A stretch of 64,000 nt of DNA from Candidatus Meridianibacter frigidus (GTDB lineage: Bacteria; Vulcanimicrobiota; Vulcanimicrobiia; Vulcanimicrobiales; Vulcanimicrobiaceae). Within the stretch, counting starts at the first letter, position 1, and each line of letters starts with the position of its first letter. Both the position numbers and the translations under genes were made by a program. Location of the stretch: contig QHBJ01000034.1 in the NCBI GenBank assembly GCA_003243975.1, positions 16,652 through 80,651 of the forward strand, given 5' to 3'. This document shows positions 8,366 through 16,308 of the stretch, piece by piece. The notes beneath the pieces are model-generated. The model did no database searches, had not been told where the DNA came from, and was given only the letters and a program-made list of their open reading frames with translations.

Positions 8366-9619
8366 CTATCGCAGGTTGAAAACCGAAGCCGCTTTCTCCA
8401 GACCGTCCATCAAGGCGTCGACGTCTTCTTCGGAGTTGTACAGATAGAATGACGCGCGTGCGGTTGCGGGCCAGCCCATCTTTTCCATAAGCGGCATGGT
8501 GCAATGGTGTCCGGCGCGGATTGCGACGCCCTCGGTGTCGAGAATAGACGCAAGATCGTGCGGATGAACGTCGGAGAAATTGAACGAAATCACGTCGGCG
8601 ACGCGATCCCTGTCATGTGGCCCGTAGACTTGCAAACCGCGCGTGGCCAGCTCGTCAAACCGCGCGAAGGCATAACACATAAGGGAGCGCTCGTGGGCCC
8701 GAACCCACTCCATGTCGAGTCCTTGCAGATAATCGACGGCCGCGCCCAGGCCGATAGCGCCCGCCACGTTGCCCGTGCCGGCTTCAAACTTCCACGGCAG
8801 CTCGTTGAAGGTCGTGCCTTCGTACGTCACCTTCTTGATCATGTCGCCGCCAGCGAGGAACGGCGGCATTTTCTCCAGCAACGCACGTTTGCCGTATAAG
8901 AATCCGATGCCGGTCGGTCCGCACATTTTGTGGCCGCTCGCCGCAAAAAAATCGGCATCTAACGCCTGCACGTCTACCGGCATATTGGGCGCAGACTGCG
9001 CGCCGTCCACCAGGACGATGGCCCCGACGGCGTGCGCGCGCGGAATGATGATCTCCAGCGGTGCGATGGTCCCCAGCGAGTTGCTCACGTGCGAGAGCGC
9101 GACCAGTTTGACGCCACTTAAGAGCTCGTCAAGCTTATCCAAAACATGCTCACCCCGACCGTCCACCGGAATGTACCGCAGTTGTGCTCCCGTGCGCTCC
9201 GCGAGCACCTGCCAGGGCACCAGGTTGGAGTGGTGTTCGAGCTGTGTTGTGAGGATTGCGTCGCCGGGCTTGAGGTTTTGCAGTCCCCACGAGTGGCTTA
9301 CCAAGTTGATGGATTCAGTTGCGCCGCGCGTGAAGATCAGTTCGGCGCTCTGCGGCGCATTGATGAAGGCCGCGACCTTGGCGCGCGCATCTTCAAAGGC
9401 CGTCGTCGCACGCTCGGCGATTTCGTAGACGCCGCGATGAATATTGGCGTTGTAGCTGCTGTAGTACTCGACCAGCGCGTCGATCACGACTTGCGGCTTT
9501 TGTGAGGTGGCCGCAGAATCAAGGTATATCAGACGTTTTCCGCGGCGCGTCCGCTTGGCCAGAATCGGAAAGTCAGCGATGATGCGTCTTAGCTTCAAGT
9601 CGGGCGGCGAGGCAATCAC
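8366..9619 (-). CDS. sufS: SufS cysteine desulfurase (group II)
   Basis: A PLP-dependent enzyme that takes sulfur from L-cysteine to form a persulfide for Fe-S cluster assembly. K231 in AASGHKMCGPTGIGFLYG is the PLP lysine, C373 in IRAGHHCTMPLM the persulfide cysteine, and H130 within QLEHHSN the substrate-side histidine. Length (417) and the N-terminal YLDSAATSQKP match group II enzymes. The GTG start overlaps the sufD stop (GTGA), and sufU follows after three bases, which supports a SufS-SufU sulfur relay. Confidence 0.95.
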   Translation of the reverse strand: MIASPPDLKLRRIIADFPILAKRTRRGKRLIYLDSAATSQKPQVVIDALVEYYSSYNANIHRGVYEIAERATTAFEDARAKVAAFINAPQSAELIFTRGATESINLVSHSWGLQNLKPGDAILTTQLEHHSNLVPWQVLAERTGAQLRYIPVDGRGEHVLDKLDELLSGVKLVALSHVSNSLGTIAPLEIIIPRAHAVGAIVLVDGAQSAPNMPVDVQALDADFFAASGHKMCGPTGIGFLYGKRALLEKMPPFLAGGDMIKKVTYEGTTFNELPWKFEAGTGNVAGAIGLGAAVDYLQGLDMEWVRAHERSLMCYAFARFDELATRGLQVYGPHDRDRVADVISFNFSDVHPHDLASILDTEGVAIRAGHHCTMPLMEKMGWPATARASFYLYNSEEDVDALMDGLEKAASVFNLR

Positions 9620-10788
9620 GCGGTCACCTTGGCTTCCAGAGCTGCGCGCACGCGATCGCGCACGCCTTGCGACGAGAAGCGCTCAATCACCGGCTCGAAA
9701 AAACCCAATGCGATCATCTTTTCAGCGGCGCAGCGCTCCAGCCCACGGCTGATCATGTAGAAGAGCTGGTCTTCATCGATCGCGCCGACCGTGGCACCGT
9801 GAAAGGCCTTCACATCATTGGCATCGATCTCTAAGGCCGGCACCGAATCGATGTGCGCATCCTTGGAGAGCAGCAGCGCATCGTCTTTGAGGTTGGCCTC
9901 GGTGCCGTGGGCGCTCGGCTGGATGCGGATGTTTCCAAGATAGCGTGCCTGCCCCGCGCCGCTGGCCGCCGACTTCACCAGCGTCGTCGAGCGGCTTTCA
10001 CCGACGCGGTGGTCGACCGTCGTAGTCAAATCGACGTGCTGATCGTCGTGCGGAAAGAACAGAGCGTCGATCTCTGCTTCGATTCCGGTTGCGTTGCAAA
10101 GAACGTCGATGCTGGAAACGCAGAGGTGCGCGCCGAGGTCCGCCGTCGCCCAAGTGATCGCGGCGTCTTTTTGCGGTGCGGCGATCCGGCTCGAAAAGGT
10201 TTGCGCGTCGGACGGCAATTCTTGCACCGAGGCATACCGGACCCGCGCGCCCTCCTTGGCGTGCACTTCGCACAAGGCGGCCACGAAACAGCCGTCCGAT
10301 CCCCTTATGCTTTCAACGATGTCGACTTGCGAACGTTCTTCGGCGATCACCAGCGTATATGGAAAGACCGCGCCGTTTTGAGCGCGGTATGAAATTTGAA
10401 TGGGCTCTTCGGCGATTGTGCCGGCGGGAACGTACAGCAATGCACCCCCGTTGACGAACGCATGCGTGAGTGCCGCAAACTTTCCATGTGCGAGGCCGAA
10501 CCATGGGAGTGTCGTGCCATACCGTTCGAAAGCCTCGGCAAGTTGGATGCACACCACACCCGGCGGCAAGCTCGCCGGCAACTTGACCTCCAGCGTCCCT
10601 AATTCGTGCCCCGAGATATCCAATTTGTCGAGGTCGATCTTCCAGTAACGTCCCGGACGTTCGCGTCCGGAAGGCGTGCGCAAGTACATCGCGTAGGCAT
10701 CCAAACGCTCTTTACGGTCGACATAATACGGAAGGATGCTCGCTACAAGAACGTCTTCGTTCAGCCGGGCTGCGAGCGTTTCAGGCAT
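9616..10788 (-). CDS. sufD: SufD Fe-S cluster assembly scaffold subunit
   Basis: SufD pairs with SufB on two SufC ATPases to build Fe-S clusters. The beta-helix core is clear: PLEEP-like segments (AGTIAEEPIQISY), then RYLGNIRIQPSAHGTEANLK, DAHIDSVPALEIDANDVKAF and HGATVGAIDEDQLFYMISRG. The key His in HGATVG is kept, while the Cys that often stands two residues before it (CSHGAT) is replaced by Ala. At 390 residues it is a normal SufD and too short and unlike for SufB. The ATG overlaps the end of sufC by eight bases; a longer frame would run into sufC. No sufB lies in this locus. Confidence 0.88.
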   Translation of the reverse strand: MPETLAARLNEDVLVASILPYYVDRKERLDAYAMYLRTPSGRERPGRYWKIDLDKLDISGHELGTLEVKLPASLPPGVVCIQLAEAFERYGTTLPWFGLAHGKFAALTHAFVNGGALLYVPAGTIAEEPIQISYRAQNGAVFPYTLVIAEERSQVDIVESIRGSDGCFVAALCEVHAKEGARVRYASVQELPSDAQTFSSRIAAPQKDAAITWATADLGAHLCVSSIDVLCNATGIEAEIDALFFPHDDQHVDLTTTVDHRVGESRSTTLVKSAASGAGQARYLGNIRIQPSAHGTEANLKDDALLLSKDAHIDSVPALEIDANDVKAFHGATVGAIDEDQLFYMISRGLERCAAEKMIALGFFEPVIERFSSQGVRDRVRAALEAKVTA

Positions 10789-11551
10789 GCAGCGCCGTCT
10801 CTTCGCGAATGGTGTCATAGCCGCTGCGTTCGATCTCGTTTGCAAGTTCCGGACCGCCTTCTTTGACGATCCGGCCATCGATCATGATATGCACACGGTC
10901 GGCTTTGATGTATTGCAGGATGCGCGGATAGTGCGTGATGATCAAGAAGCCGGTGTGGTTGCTGCTCGGGTCCGCGCGCATCGCGTTCACGGACTCTCCG
11001 ACCGCCTTGAGCGCGTCCACGTCAAGTCCCGAATCGGTTTCGTCCATGACGGCGTATTTGGGACCCAGCACCGCTAACTGCAGCATCTCCAGGCGCTTCT
11101 TTTCACCGCCCGAAAAGCCGTCGTTCAAGTAACGCCCCAAGAACGAGATATCCATGTCGAGCAAGTCCATCTTCTCCATGACCAGTTGACGAAATTTCGC
11201 CGGCGGCAAGTCGCCCGGTTTGACCGCGTTGCGCGTGGCCAGCAGAAAGTTGGAAACTTTGATGCCCGGAATTGCCGCCGGATATTGAAAGGAAAGGAAG
11301 AGACCGGCTTTCGCGCGCTTATCGGCAGACATCGCGAAGAGATCCTGGCCGTCCAAGGTGGCGCTTCCGGAGACGACCGCGTAGCGGGGATGGCCGGTCA
11401 ATGCGAATGCCAGCGTGGATTTGCCGCTTCCATTGGGTCCCATGAGTGCGTGGACTCTGCCCGGCTCGACGGCCAGGTTAATTCCCTTGAGAATTTCGTT
11501 CTCGGCGACGTTCACGCGCAAGTCGGTAATACGAAGGCCCGAATGGGACAC
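10781..11551 (-). CDS. sufC: SufC ATPase of the Fe-S assembly complex
   Basis: An ABC-type ATPase without membrane partners that drives the SufBCD scaffold. Walker A is GPNGSGKS at 38-45, the Q-loop FQYP follows near 88, the SufC-type signature DGFSGGEKKR is at 144-153, and Walker B AVMDETDSGLD at 167-177. Start is GTG with AAGGAG eight bases upstream. It is the first gene of the operon and lies behind a well-formed promoter divergent from the regulator gene. Length is typical. Confidence 0.95.
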   Translation of the reverse strand: MSHSGLRITDLRVNVAENEILKGINLAVEPGRVHALMGPNGSGKSTLAFALTGHPRYAVVSGSATLDGQDLFAMSADKRAKAGLFLSFQYPAAIPGIKVSNFLLATRNAVKPGDLPPAKFRQLVMEKMDLLDMDISFLGRYLNDGFSGGEKKRLEMLQLAVLGPKYAVMDETDSGLDVDALKAVGESVNAMRADPSSNHTGFLIITHYPRILQYIKADRVHIMIDGRIVKEGGPELANEIERSGYDTIREETALHA

Positions 11552-11583
11552 GCTGATGGCTCCTTAAAGCTGACTGGGATTTC

Positions 11584-11612
11584 ATCGTACGGGTCCAAGC
11601 GAAGAAAGTCAA
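11584..11612 (-). promoter_or_regulatory. Promoter of the sufCDSU operon, overlapping a likely SufR operator
   Basis: On the minus strand TTGACT and TACGAT are separated by exactly 17 bases, a good housekeeping promoter about 30 bases ahead of the sufC ribosome site. An imperfect inverted repeat AGTC-N14-GACT overlaps the -35 box; a repressor bound there would block sufC. The divergent regulator gene probably uses a TGATAC box at 11641, so both directions could be controlled from this 105-base gap. Confidence 0.6.
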
Positions 11613-11656
11613 GGAAACTCTGGACTATCTTTCCGTTTCGTGATACGCTGGCCCAA

Positions 11657-12283
11657 ATGCAGGCAGACCGGTTTTTCTCAAGCACGCGCGGCCGAATCGT
11701 CGAGGAACTGCGTCGGCGGGGGGCGGCGTCTGCCGTTGATCTAGCGCGAACCTTCGGGCTTTCTCCCAATGCAATTCGGCAGCAGCTGGTGGTGCTTGAG
11801 CGCGACGGCCTCGTCGAAGAGCGTTCGGTGCGGCGCGGGCCGACCAAGCCGACTTTGGAGTTTTCGTTGACGGCTGCAGCCGACCGGCTCTTTCCGCAGC
11901 ATTACGATCGCATGCTCAACGCCGTATTGCATGAGGTGCGGGAGCAGGACGGCAGCTATGGCATCAGCCGCATCTTTGCCGGTATCGCCAAGCGGGCTGC
12001 AGCCAAGACGCGCGAGCGCATTCAGACGCCCGGCGTCGAAGGCCGGGCGGCCGCCCTCACGGATATGCTGCGCTCCGGCGGCGTGAATGCCGAGTATAAC
12101 CTAATCGAAGGCGGTTTCGAACTACGCGAGCACAATTGCCCGTACGCGGCGGTGGTCAAAGAACATCCCGAGGTCTGCTCGGTAATTCATCAAGTTTTGG
12201 ATGACGCAGTGGGCGGGGAGCACGTCCAAACCGAATCCCTTGCAACCGGCGGCAAAGAGTGCCGGTTCGAAGTGAAGGCCTAA
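11657..12283 (+). CDS. sufR: SufR-like Fe-S-sensing transcriptional repressor
   Basis: An N-terminal winged helix (RIVEELRRRGAASAVDLART, FGLSPNAIRQQLVVLERDGL) is followed by a dimer region and a C-terminal cluster-binding part with C161, C174 and C202 (EHNCPYAAVV, HPEVCSVI, GGKECRF), the C-x12-C-x27-C-type layout of SufR regulators. These proteins carry a 4Fe-4S cluster and repress suf genes when clusters are plentiful. It is divergent from sufC, the usual place. The ATG at 11657 is chosen because the family starts there; longer frames run into sufC. Confidence 0.85.
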   Translation: MQADRFFSSTRGRIVEELRRRGAASAVDLARTFGLSPNAIRQQLVVLERDGLVEERSVRRGPTKPTLEFSLTAAADRLFPQHYDRMLNAVLHEVREQDGSYGISRIFAGIAKRAAAKTRERIQTPGVEGRAAALTDMLRSGGVNAEYNLIEGGFELREHNCPYAAVVKEHPEVCSVIHQVLDDAVGGEHVQTESLATGGKECRFEVKA

Positions 12284-12294
12284 CGGAGAGCAAC

Positions 12295-12786
12295 TTGGAT
12301 TTTCAAAAGTTTCAGCGCCTCGTGGAGGAGCGCACCGGTTTCAAAACCATGGAGTCGCCGACCGCCAGCGGTGAGTACTTCAGCGACTCTTGCGGCGATC
12401 TATACAATTTCTTTTTGAAGATTGGCCCGGGCGCGGTAATTGAAGATATTTCGTATTTCACAACCGGCTGCGGATTCGGAACGGCCACCTGCAGCTTGGT
12501 GGTTGATCTCGCCAAGGGAAAAACAGTGGACGAAGCCGCGGCGGTCACCGAACAAGAGGTGATGGACGAGCTCGGCGGCTACCCGGAGAAGAAGAAAGAT
12601 TATCCGCAGCGCGCACTGGAAGCGCTGCATGTCGCGATCGACGACTACCGCAAGAAGGTCGCCGCCGGAACAGTTCCTGATTTTAGCGCGATGCTTGCCG
12701 CCCCGAGGCTGGCCGTGGCAGCTGGCTCAGTAGCCGCAGCGGCGCCGCTCAGCGACGACGGCAAAGTCCTCATCAAACTGCACTAA
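12295..12786 (+). CDS. NifU/IscU N-domain-like iron-sulfur scaffold, atypical
   Basis: The U-type scaffold fold is recognisable from FSDSCGDLYNFFLKIGPGA, FTTGCGFGTATCSLVVDLAK and the helix RALEALHVAIDDYRKKV. C33 and C59 match the first two IscU ligands and C66 is an extra one, but the third canonical ligand (HC-S in IscU) is replaced by a KDYPQRAL segment without Cys. The TTG start is chosen for its GGAGAG site four bases upstream; an ATG 36 bases earlier would overlap sufR. It follows sufR closely and is a second, different scaffold beside sufU. It may be a cluster carrier rather than a full scaffold. Confidence 0.8.
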   Translation: MDFQKFQRLVEERTGFKTMESPTASGEYFSDSCGDLYNFFLKIGPGAVIEDISYFTTGCGFGTATCSLVVDLAKGKTVDEAAAVTEQEVMDELGGYPEKKKDYPQRALEALHVAIDDYRKKVAAGTVPDFSAMLAAPRLAVAAGSVAAAAPLSDDGKVLIKLH

Positions 12787-13340
12787 CGGCTCAAGTCTAG
12801 TGGAACGACTGAGAGCGGTTGGTGGCGCGTCGTGTCTTTTTCGGGAATTGACTCAAAGAGCGTGAGCGCGCGAACGTACAGGTCGATCGGTGGAAAATTG
12901 GCGATGACGGGCAACGGGCTCGGCTCCTTGATCCGGCAGATGGTCAGGTGCACCATGTGCTCTTCTTTGAATGAAAAGCCCAAATTTCGGCAGCGATCGC
13001 GCAGATTGGTTTGGAGTTCCTCATACGCGCGCGGCTGCTTTCGCGCGCCGACCCAAACCACGCGCGGCCTCCGCTCATTTGGGAACGCGCCGGCTTTATC
13101 CAACCGCAATGTAAACGCAGCATGGGTTGCGGCACAATCGCGCATGCACGTCTGAATTTCATCAATCCGCTCCGAGGGCACCCAACCGAGAAATGCCAAC
13201 GTTATGTGGAGTTTATCGGCGCGTTCCCACCGCCCGCGCACCCCGCGTGCTTCTAAAGCGCGGCCGATCTCGGTGATCCGTTCGCGGGCGTCGTCATCCA
13301 GCGCGATACCGGCGAAGAGTTTGTTCTTACCGGATGGCAA
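12783..13340 (-). CDS. thpR: RNA 2',3'-cyclic phosphodiesterase (ThpR/LigT)
   Basis: A 2H phosphoesterase that opens 2',3'-cyclic phosphates at RNA ends. The two signature motifs are H45-I-T47 in DKLHITLAFLG and H131-L-T133 in HMVHLTICRIKE. Length of 185 residues is usual. Its stop overlaps the convergent scaffold gene by four bases. The start overlaps the end of the upstream MBL-fold gene by 14 bases, so it is the last gene of a run of five overlapping or abutting genes. Confidence 0.92.
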   Translation of the reverse strand: MPSGKNKLFAGIALDDDARERITEIGRALEARGVRGRWERADKLHITLAFLGWVPSERIDEIQTCMRDCAATHAAFTLRLDKAGAFPNERRPRVVWVGARKQPRAYEELQTNLRDRCRNLGFSFKEEHMVHLTICRIKEPSPLPVIANFPPIDLYVRALTLFESIPEKDTTRHQPLSVVPLDLSR

Positions 13341-13968
13341 GATAAGGATTCGAGCGGCGTTCGATGCCGATGGTCGTGAAGGGACCGTGTCCCGGAACCA
13401 CCGTCGAATCGTCGGAAAAATCCATGAGCTTGCGATGAATGCTCGCCACGATGTCTTCCATCGACGTGCCTCCGAGGTCCCAGCGCCCGATTGACCCTGC
13501 GAAAAGCGTGTCGCCGCTCAGGATGGTGGTGCGGCCTGCCTCTGAGAATTCGAAGCAAACGCTGCCCGGCGTGTGACCAGGTGTGTGCAGCACGTGGAGT
13601 TCGATGTTGCCGATGTGCAGCCGGTCGCCGTCTTGAAGGTCCGCGTCGATCTTTACGACGGGCGGTGCTTTTGCGTAGCCAACCCATTGTGCTTGTAACG
13701 GAAGCGTCTGATAGAGCGCAAAATCCGCACGGTGCAAGAGTGCGCTCGCGGCGGTTTCCTCGCGCAAACGTCCCAGATCTCCGATATGGTCTATGTGCGC
13801 GTGGGTGTGCGCCAAGTACTTTGTTCGCAATCCCAACGAGCGCATCGTTTCCACTACTTGATCGACGCCGTCGCCGCCGTCCACCACGATCGCCTCTTTC
13901 GTGGTTTCATCAGCCAAGATGGTGCAATTGCAGGCGAGTGGACCTAGCTGCAAATGCTGCACGATCAT
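13327..13968 (-). CDS. MBL-fold hydrolase, glyoxalase II-like
   Basis: A metallo-beta-lactamase-fold enzyme of 213 residues. Metal-binding motifs are THAHIDHIGD (55-64), HTPGHTPGSVCF, SGDTLFAGSIGRWD and VPGHGPFTTIG. The small size and RWDLGG-type loop match the hydroxyacylglutathione-hydrolase-like group that hydrolyses thioesters such as S-lactoyl compounds; the exact substrate is not known. Its start overlaps the flavin reductase stop by ATGA. Confidence 0.9.
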   Translation of the reverse strand: MIVQHLQLGPLACNCTILADETTKEAIVVDGGDGVDQVVETMRSLGLRTKYLAHTHAHIDHIGDLGRLREETAASALLHRADFALYQTLPLQAQWVGYAKAPPVVKIDADLQDGDRLHIGNIELHVLHTPGHTPGSVCFEFSEAGRTTILSGDTLFAGSIGRWDLGGTSMEDIVASIHRKLMDFSDDSTVVPGHGPFTTIGIERRSNPYLAIR

Positions 13969-14453
13969 TTGCCCGTTTCACCCGGGGCCGTATAGGCGCC
14001 ATTGAAATAGGTTAGGGGCAAACCGTCGGAAGTCGCAATCGAAAGCACGCGCCCGATGAAGATGCTGTGCGATCCGACGTGGTGTTCTTGGACGACTTCG
14101 CAATCGAGGTGCGCGAGCGCGCCCTTGATCACCGCGGCGCCGGTGGCGTCGATGGCATAGTCAACGCCTTCGAATTGGTTCTCGCGCAACTTTCCGGAAA
14201 ACCGCTCGGCCAACGCCTGCTGACCGTTGCTCAGAATGTTGACGCAAAAAATCTTCGATGTGGAGATGTAGAGGTAACTGCGCGCCTGCAAGTTGATGCA
14301 GATAAGAACGGTCGGCGGCTCGAGCGAGACGCTTGCGAAAGCGCTGACGGTGACGCCACGCGGTTCCTCGTCCTTTATGCTGGTGACCACGGTAACGCCG
14401 GTGATGAAGTGCCGCATCGCGTCCTTGAGAGCGTCACCCGACACCTCATTCAT
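13965..14453 (-). CDS. Flavin reductase-domain protein
   Basis: FMN-binding split-barrel flavin reductases of this length (162 residues) supply reduced flavin to monooxygenases. The family motifs are DAMRHFITGVTVVTSIKDEE, PRGVTVSAFASVSLEPPTVL, and a late HSIFIGRVLSIATSDGLPLT with YFNGAYT at the end. No partner monooxygenase is in the window, so the acceptor is unknown. It overlaps both neighbours by four bases in a tight operon. Confidence 0.9.
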   Translation of the reverse strand: MNEVSGDALKDAMRHFITGVTVVTSIKDEEPRGVTVSAFASVSLEPPTVLICINLQARSYLYISTSKIFCVNILSNGQQALAERFSGKLRENQFEGVDYAIDATGAAVIKGALAHLDCEVVQEHHVGSHSIFIGRVLSIATSDGLPLTYFNGAYTAPGETGK

Positions 14454-15037
14454 TGAATGCGCGCCCCGATTCCTAACCCGGCGCCCACCGGAACGATCGT
14501 GGCATCCAGTGCGGGGTGATGCAAGAACGCTTCATTGAACGAGCGGATTACCGCGCTGTCTTGCAGCAGATTGTTCACCAGGACCAGCCCCGAGCGCTTT
14601 AAGAGCGCAACGCTTAATTCCAAGTATGCTTCGTATTCCGTTTCCGCCGCATTGATGAAGACCATATCCATATTGCGCTGCGGGAAGACGGGCAATACTT
14701 CAAGGGCGGGCTGGTTGATGAATTCAACACTCTCGCGTTTGCCTGCCCGCGCGAAATAGGTGGCAGCGGTTTGGGTGCGCTCCATATCGGGATCGATGGT
14801 CCAGATTCGACCGGCGGGCGGCTGCGCCAACGCCATCCACAAGGTCGCGTAGCCATACGCGGTGCCGATCTCCAAGACGCGGTTCGCCTGCATACAGTGA
14901 ACTAAGGTGGCGAGCAGGCGTGCAGTTGCGCGCGGCAGGACCGAAAGGCCATTGCGCTGCTCGCGCTGCTCGAGTTCGAGCAGTATCGCCGGTACGGCAC
15001 GGTGCAGTTGCTCCAATTGGCCGCTCTCGTCGCCCAT
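14450..15037 (-). CDS. SAM-dependent O-methyltransferase-like protein
   Basis: The class I methyltransferase motif I is VLEIGTAYGYATLWMA (54-69), and IWTIDPDMERTQTAATYFAR is the acidic loop that binds the SAM ribose. MDMVFINAAETEYEAYLELS stands where family-3 O-methyltransferases have the metal-binding FIDAxK; here it reads INAAE, so the usual metal Asp and Lys are not conserved. Activity on catechol-type substrates is therefore doubtful. Overlaps the flavin reductase by ATGA. Confidence 0.85.
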   Translation of the reverse strand: MGDESGQLEQLHRAVPAILLELEQREQRNGLSVLPRATARLLATLVHCMQANRVLEIGTAYGYATLWMALAQPPAGRIWTIDPDMERTQTAATYFARAGKRESVEFINQPALEVLPVFPQRNMDMVFINAAETEYEAYLELSVALLKRSGLVLVNNLLQDSAVIRSFNEAFLHHPALDATIVPVGAGLGIGARIQ

Positions 15038-15063
15038 GGCGTTCTCTGGCGGCGTCTGGGCGG

Positions 15064-15576
15064 CTAGCGCACGAAGACTTGCGCGAAGTGGCTGCTGCCC
15101 ATAAAGAACAGCATCGGGATGGAAAGCATCACGTTCGCGCGCGACGCCAAGAAGGCGGTGCGGCGCGCTTTGACCTTCTCCTCATCCGTGGCGGGCACGA
15201 TGCCGAGGATCTTCTTTTGATTCATCCAGATGAAAGTCCACACGTTGATCAACATGATGGTGCCCAGCAGCGCGCCCAGGCCGATGGGGGCCATAGCACC
15301 TTTCAGCGTGATCGCTGCCAAGAAACCGTTCGTGCCTTCATAATTCATGGTACTTAAGAGTCCGGCGCCCATGATCCACGTGGCGACCGCCGACCAGCGG
15401 AAGAACAGCAATGCACGCGGCATGATATATTTCGAAATTGGTGCGGCCTCGCCCGCCGCGGTCGCTTCCTTCACGGCTTGCGCGTTGACGAAGTTGAAGA
15501 AGTAGAGTAGGCCGATCCACATGATGCCGGCCAGGAAATGAAACCACCGTAGCAGTGCGGGTCCCCAAATGTCCAT
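15064..15576 (-). CDS. PuuD-type membrane protein (urate oxidase N-terminal-like domain)
   Basis: Four membrane helices with conserved histidines: LLRWFHFLAGIMWIGLLYFF, LLFFRWSAVATWIMGAGLLS, a GLGALLGTIMLINVWTFIWM segment and a last helix LSIPMLFFMGSSHFAQVF. This matches the membrane domain found at the N-terminus of PuuD urate hydroxylases and as stand-alone proteins, where it may bind heme. At 170 residues it lacks the cytochrome c part of PuuD, so urate oxidation cannot be claimed. Its start abuts the stop of a 38-residue membrane protein. Confidence 0.75.
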   Translation of the reverse strand: MDIWGPALLRWFHFLAGIMWIGLLYFFNFVNAQAVKEATAAGEAAPISKYIMPRALLFFRWSAVATWIMGAGLLSTMNYEGTNGFLAAITLKGAMAPIGLGALLGTIMLINVWTFIWMNQKKILGIVPATDEEKVKARRTAFLASRANVMLSIPMLFFMGSSHFAQVFVR

Positions 15577-15693
15577 CTAACCGGTCACCTGTGCAGCATG
15601 CGAATAAATCGCAGACGCCACGAAGTAGAGTACGATCGTGATGAGCACGCCGCAGATGATCGTGCCCCACAGCGAGTCTAGCGGATTCTTCAA
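15577..15693 (-). CDS. Small single-pass membrane protein, 38 aa
   Basis: A TTG start sits five bases after a strong GGAGGGAG site and opens MKNPLDSLWGTIICGVLITI, continuing VLYFVASAIYSHAAQVTG. One membrane helix covers nearly the whole protein. The stop codon directly abuts the ATG of the PuuD-like gene, so the two are surely cotranslated. Size and placement recall small subunits of membrane oxidoreductases such as CcoQ, but no homology is claimed. Easily missed because of its length. Confidence 0.72.
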   Translation of the reverse strand: MKNPLDSLWGTIICGVLITIVLYFVASAIYSHAAQVTG

Positions 15694-15742
15694 GGTCTCC
15701 CTCCAGGCGACGTGCCGATTCGGCACACTCTCTGTGCCGCTA

Positions 15743-16221
15743 TTATCGCGCTGCAATCTCCATCTCCTCGAACCCGGTGCGGTCCGTATGAATCGGATGA
15801 TGGGGTACTGGCCACTGCATGAGGATCAGCGCGAAAGAGCGGCGTTCCCAAGATGGGTTTACCGTCAGGGAGGCGGTCATCTGCGTCGGGCTGATGTTCA
15901 TTGTGGGTGCCGGCAGGGTAGCGGCGCTGGCCGGGATTGGAAAAGCCTCCGCAGGCGACCCCGGCCGGGCCGCGGCTCGAGCTGCACTGGCGCGCGCTTG
16001 CGCCATCGCTCAAGCCCTCTCGAAGTACACGGGCGAGTGGCTTTGAGCGGCAATTCTTGGACGGTCGAGATGCTCAATCCGAGCGGCGGGCCGATCCCGG
16101 TCACCTTTTCCGCGCGGTCCTGGGCGAGCGCGATGGTGCAATCAACGATTCGGGATCCGTAGCGGAGGGTGAAGACGGTGGCGCCGTTGCGAGTTCTGAC
16201 CGCGACGACACGCGTCTTCAC
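15743..16221 (-). pseudogene. Unresolved coding stretch, probably one frameshifted minus-strand gene
   Basis: Two minus-strand frames overlap here. The first, from a GTG at 16221, reads well to about 16050 (NGATVFTLRYGSRIVDCTIA, then KVTGIGPPLGLSISTVQELP) with high third-position GC. The second, from an ATG at 16006 preceded by AGAGGG, reads well to its stop (MNISPTQMTASLTVNPSW, FALILMQWPVPHHP, GFEEMEIAAR). Joining them needs one frameshift near 16010-16040. The strand fits the surrounding operon. A competing plus-strand reading with a pilin-like start is described under rejected items. No family recognised. Confidence 0.4.
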
Positions 16222-16308
16222 GTGATCTATCGGAATGCGGGTGACGGGTCCCGAAATTCGGGTGACGCGTGGTCAACGCTCGGCTGGGCGAACTCGAACG
16301 GCAATGCG

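Noticed and set aside
9616..10788. Reading this gene as SufB rather than SufD
   Set aside because: Length and the HGATVG motif match SufD; the longer SufB N-terminus and its Cys/Glu end motif are missing.
15064..15576. Urate hydroxylase PuuD proper
   Set aside because: Only the four-helix membrane domain is present; no cytochrome c motif and no purine genes nearby.
15819..16162. Plus-strand frame starting with a type IV prepilin-like motif (DGFTVREAVICVGLMF), continued after one -1 shift by SGNSWTVEMLNPSGG
   Set aside because: It needs a frameshift, stops within 75 residues, has no good ribosome site, and lies inside a minus-strand operon whose own frames are at least as good. Kept only as an alternative.
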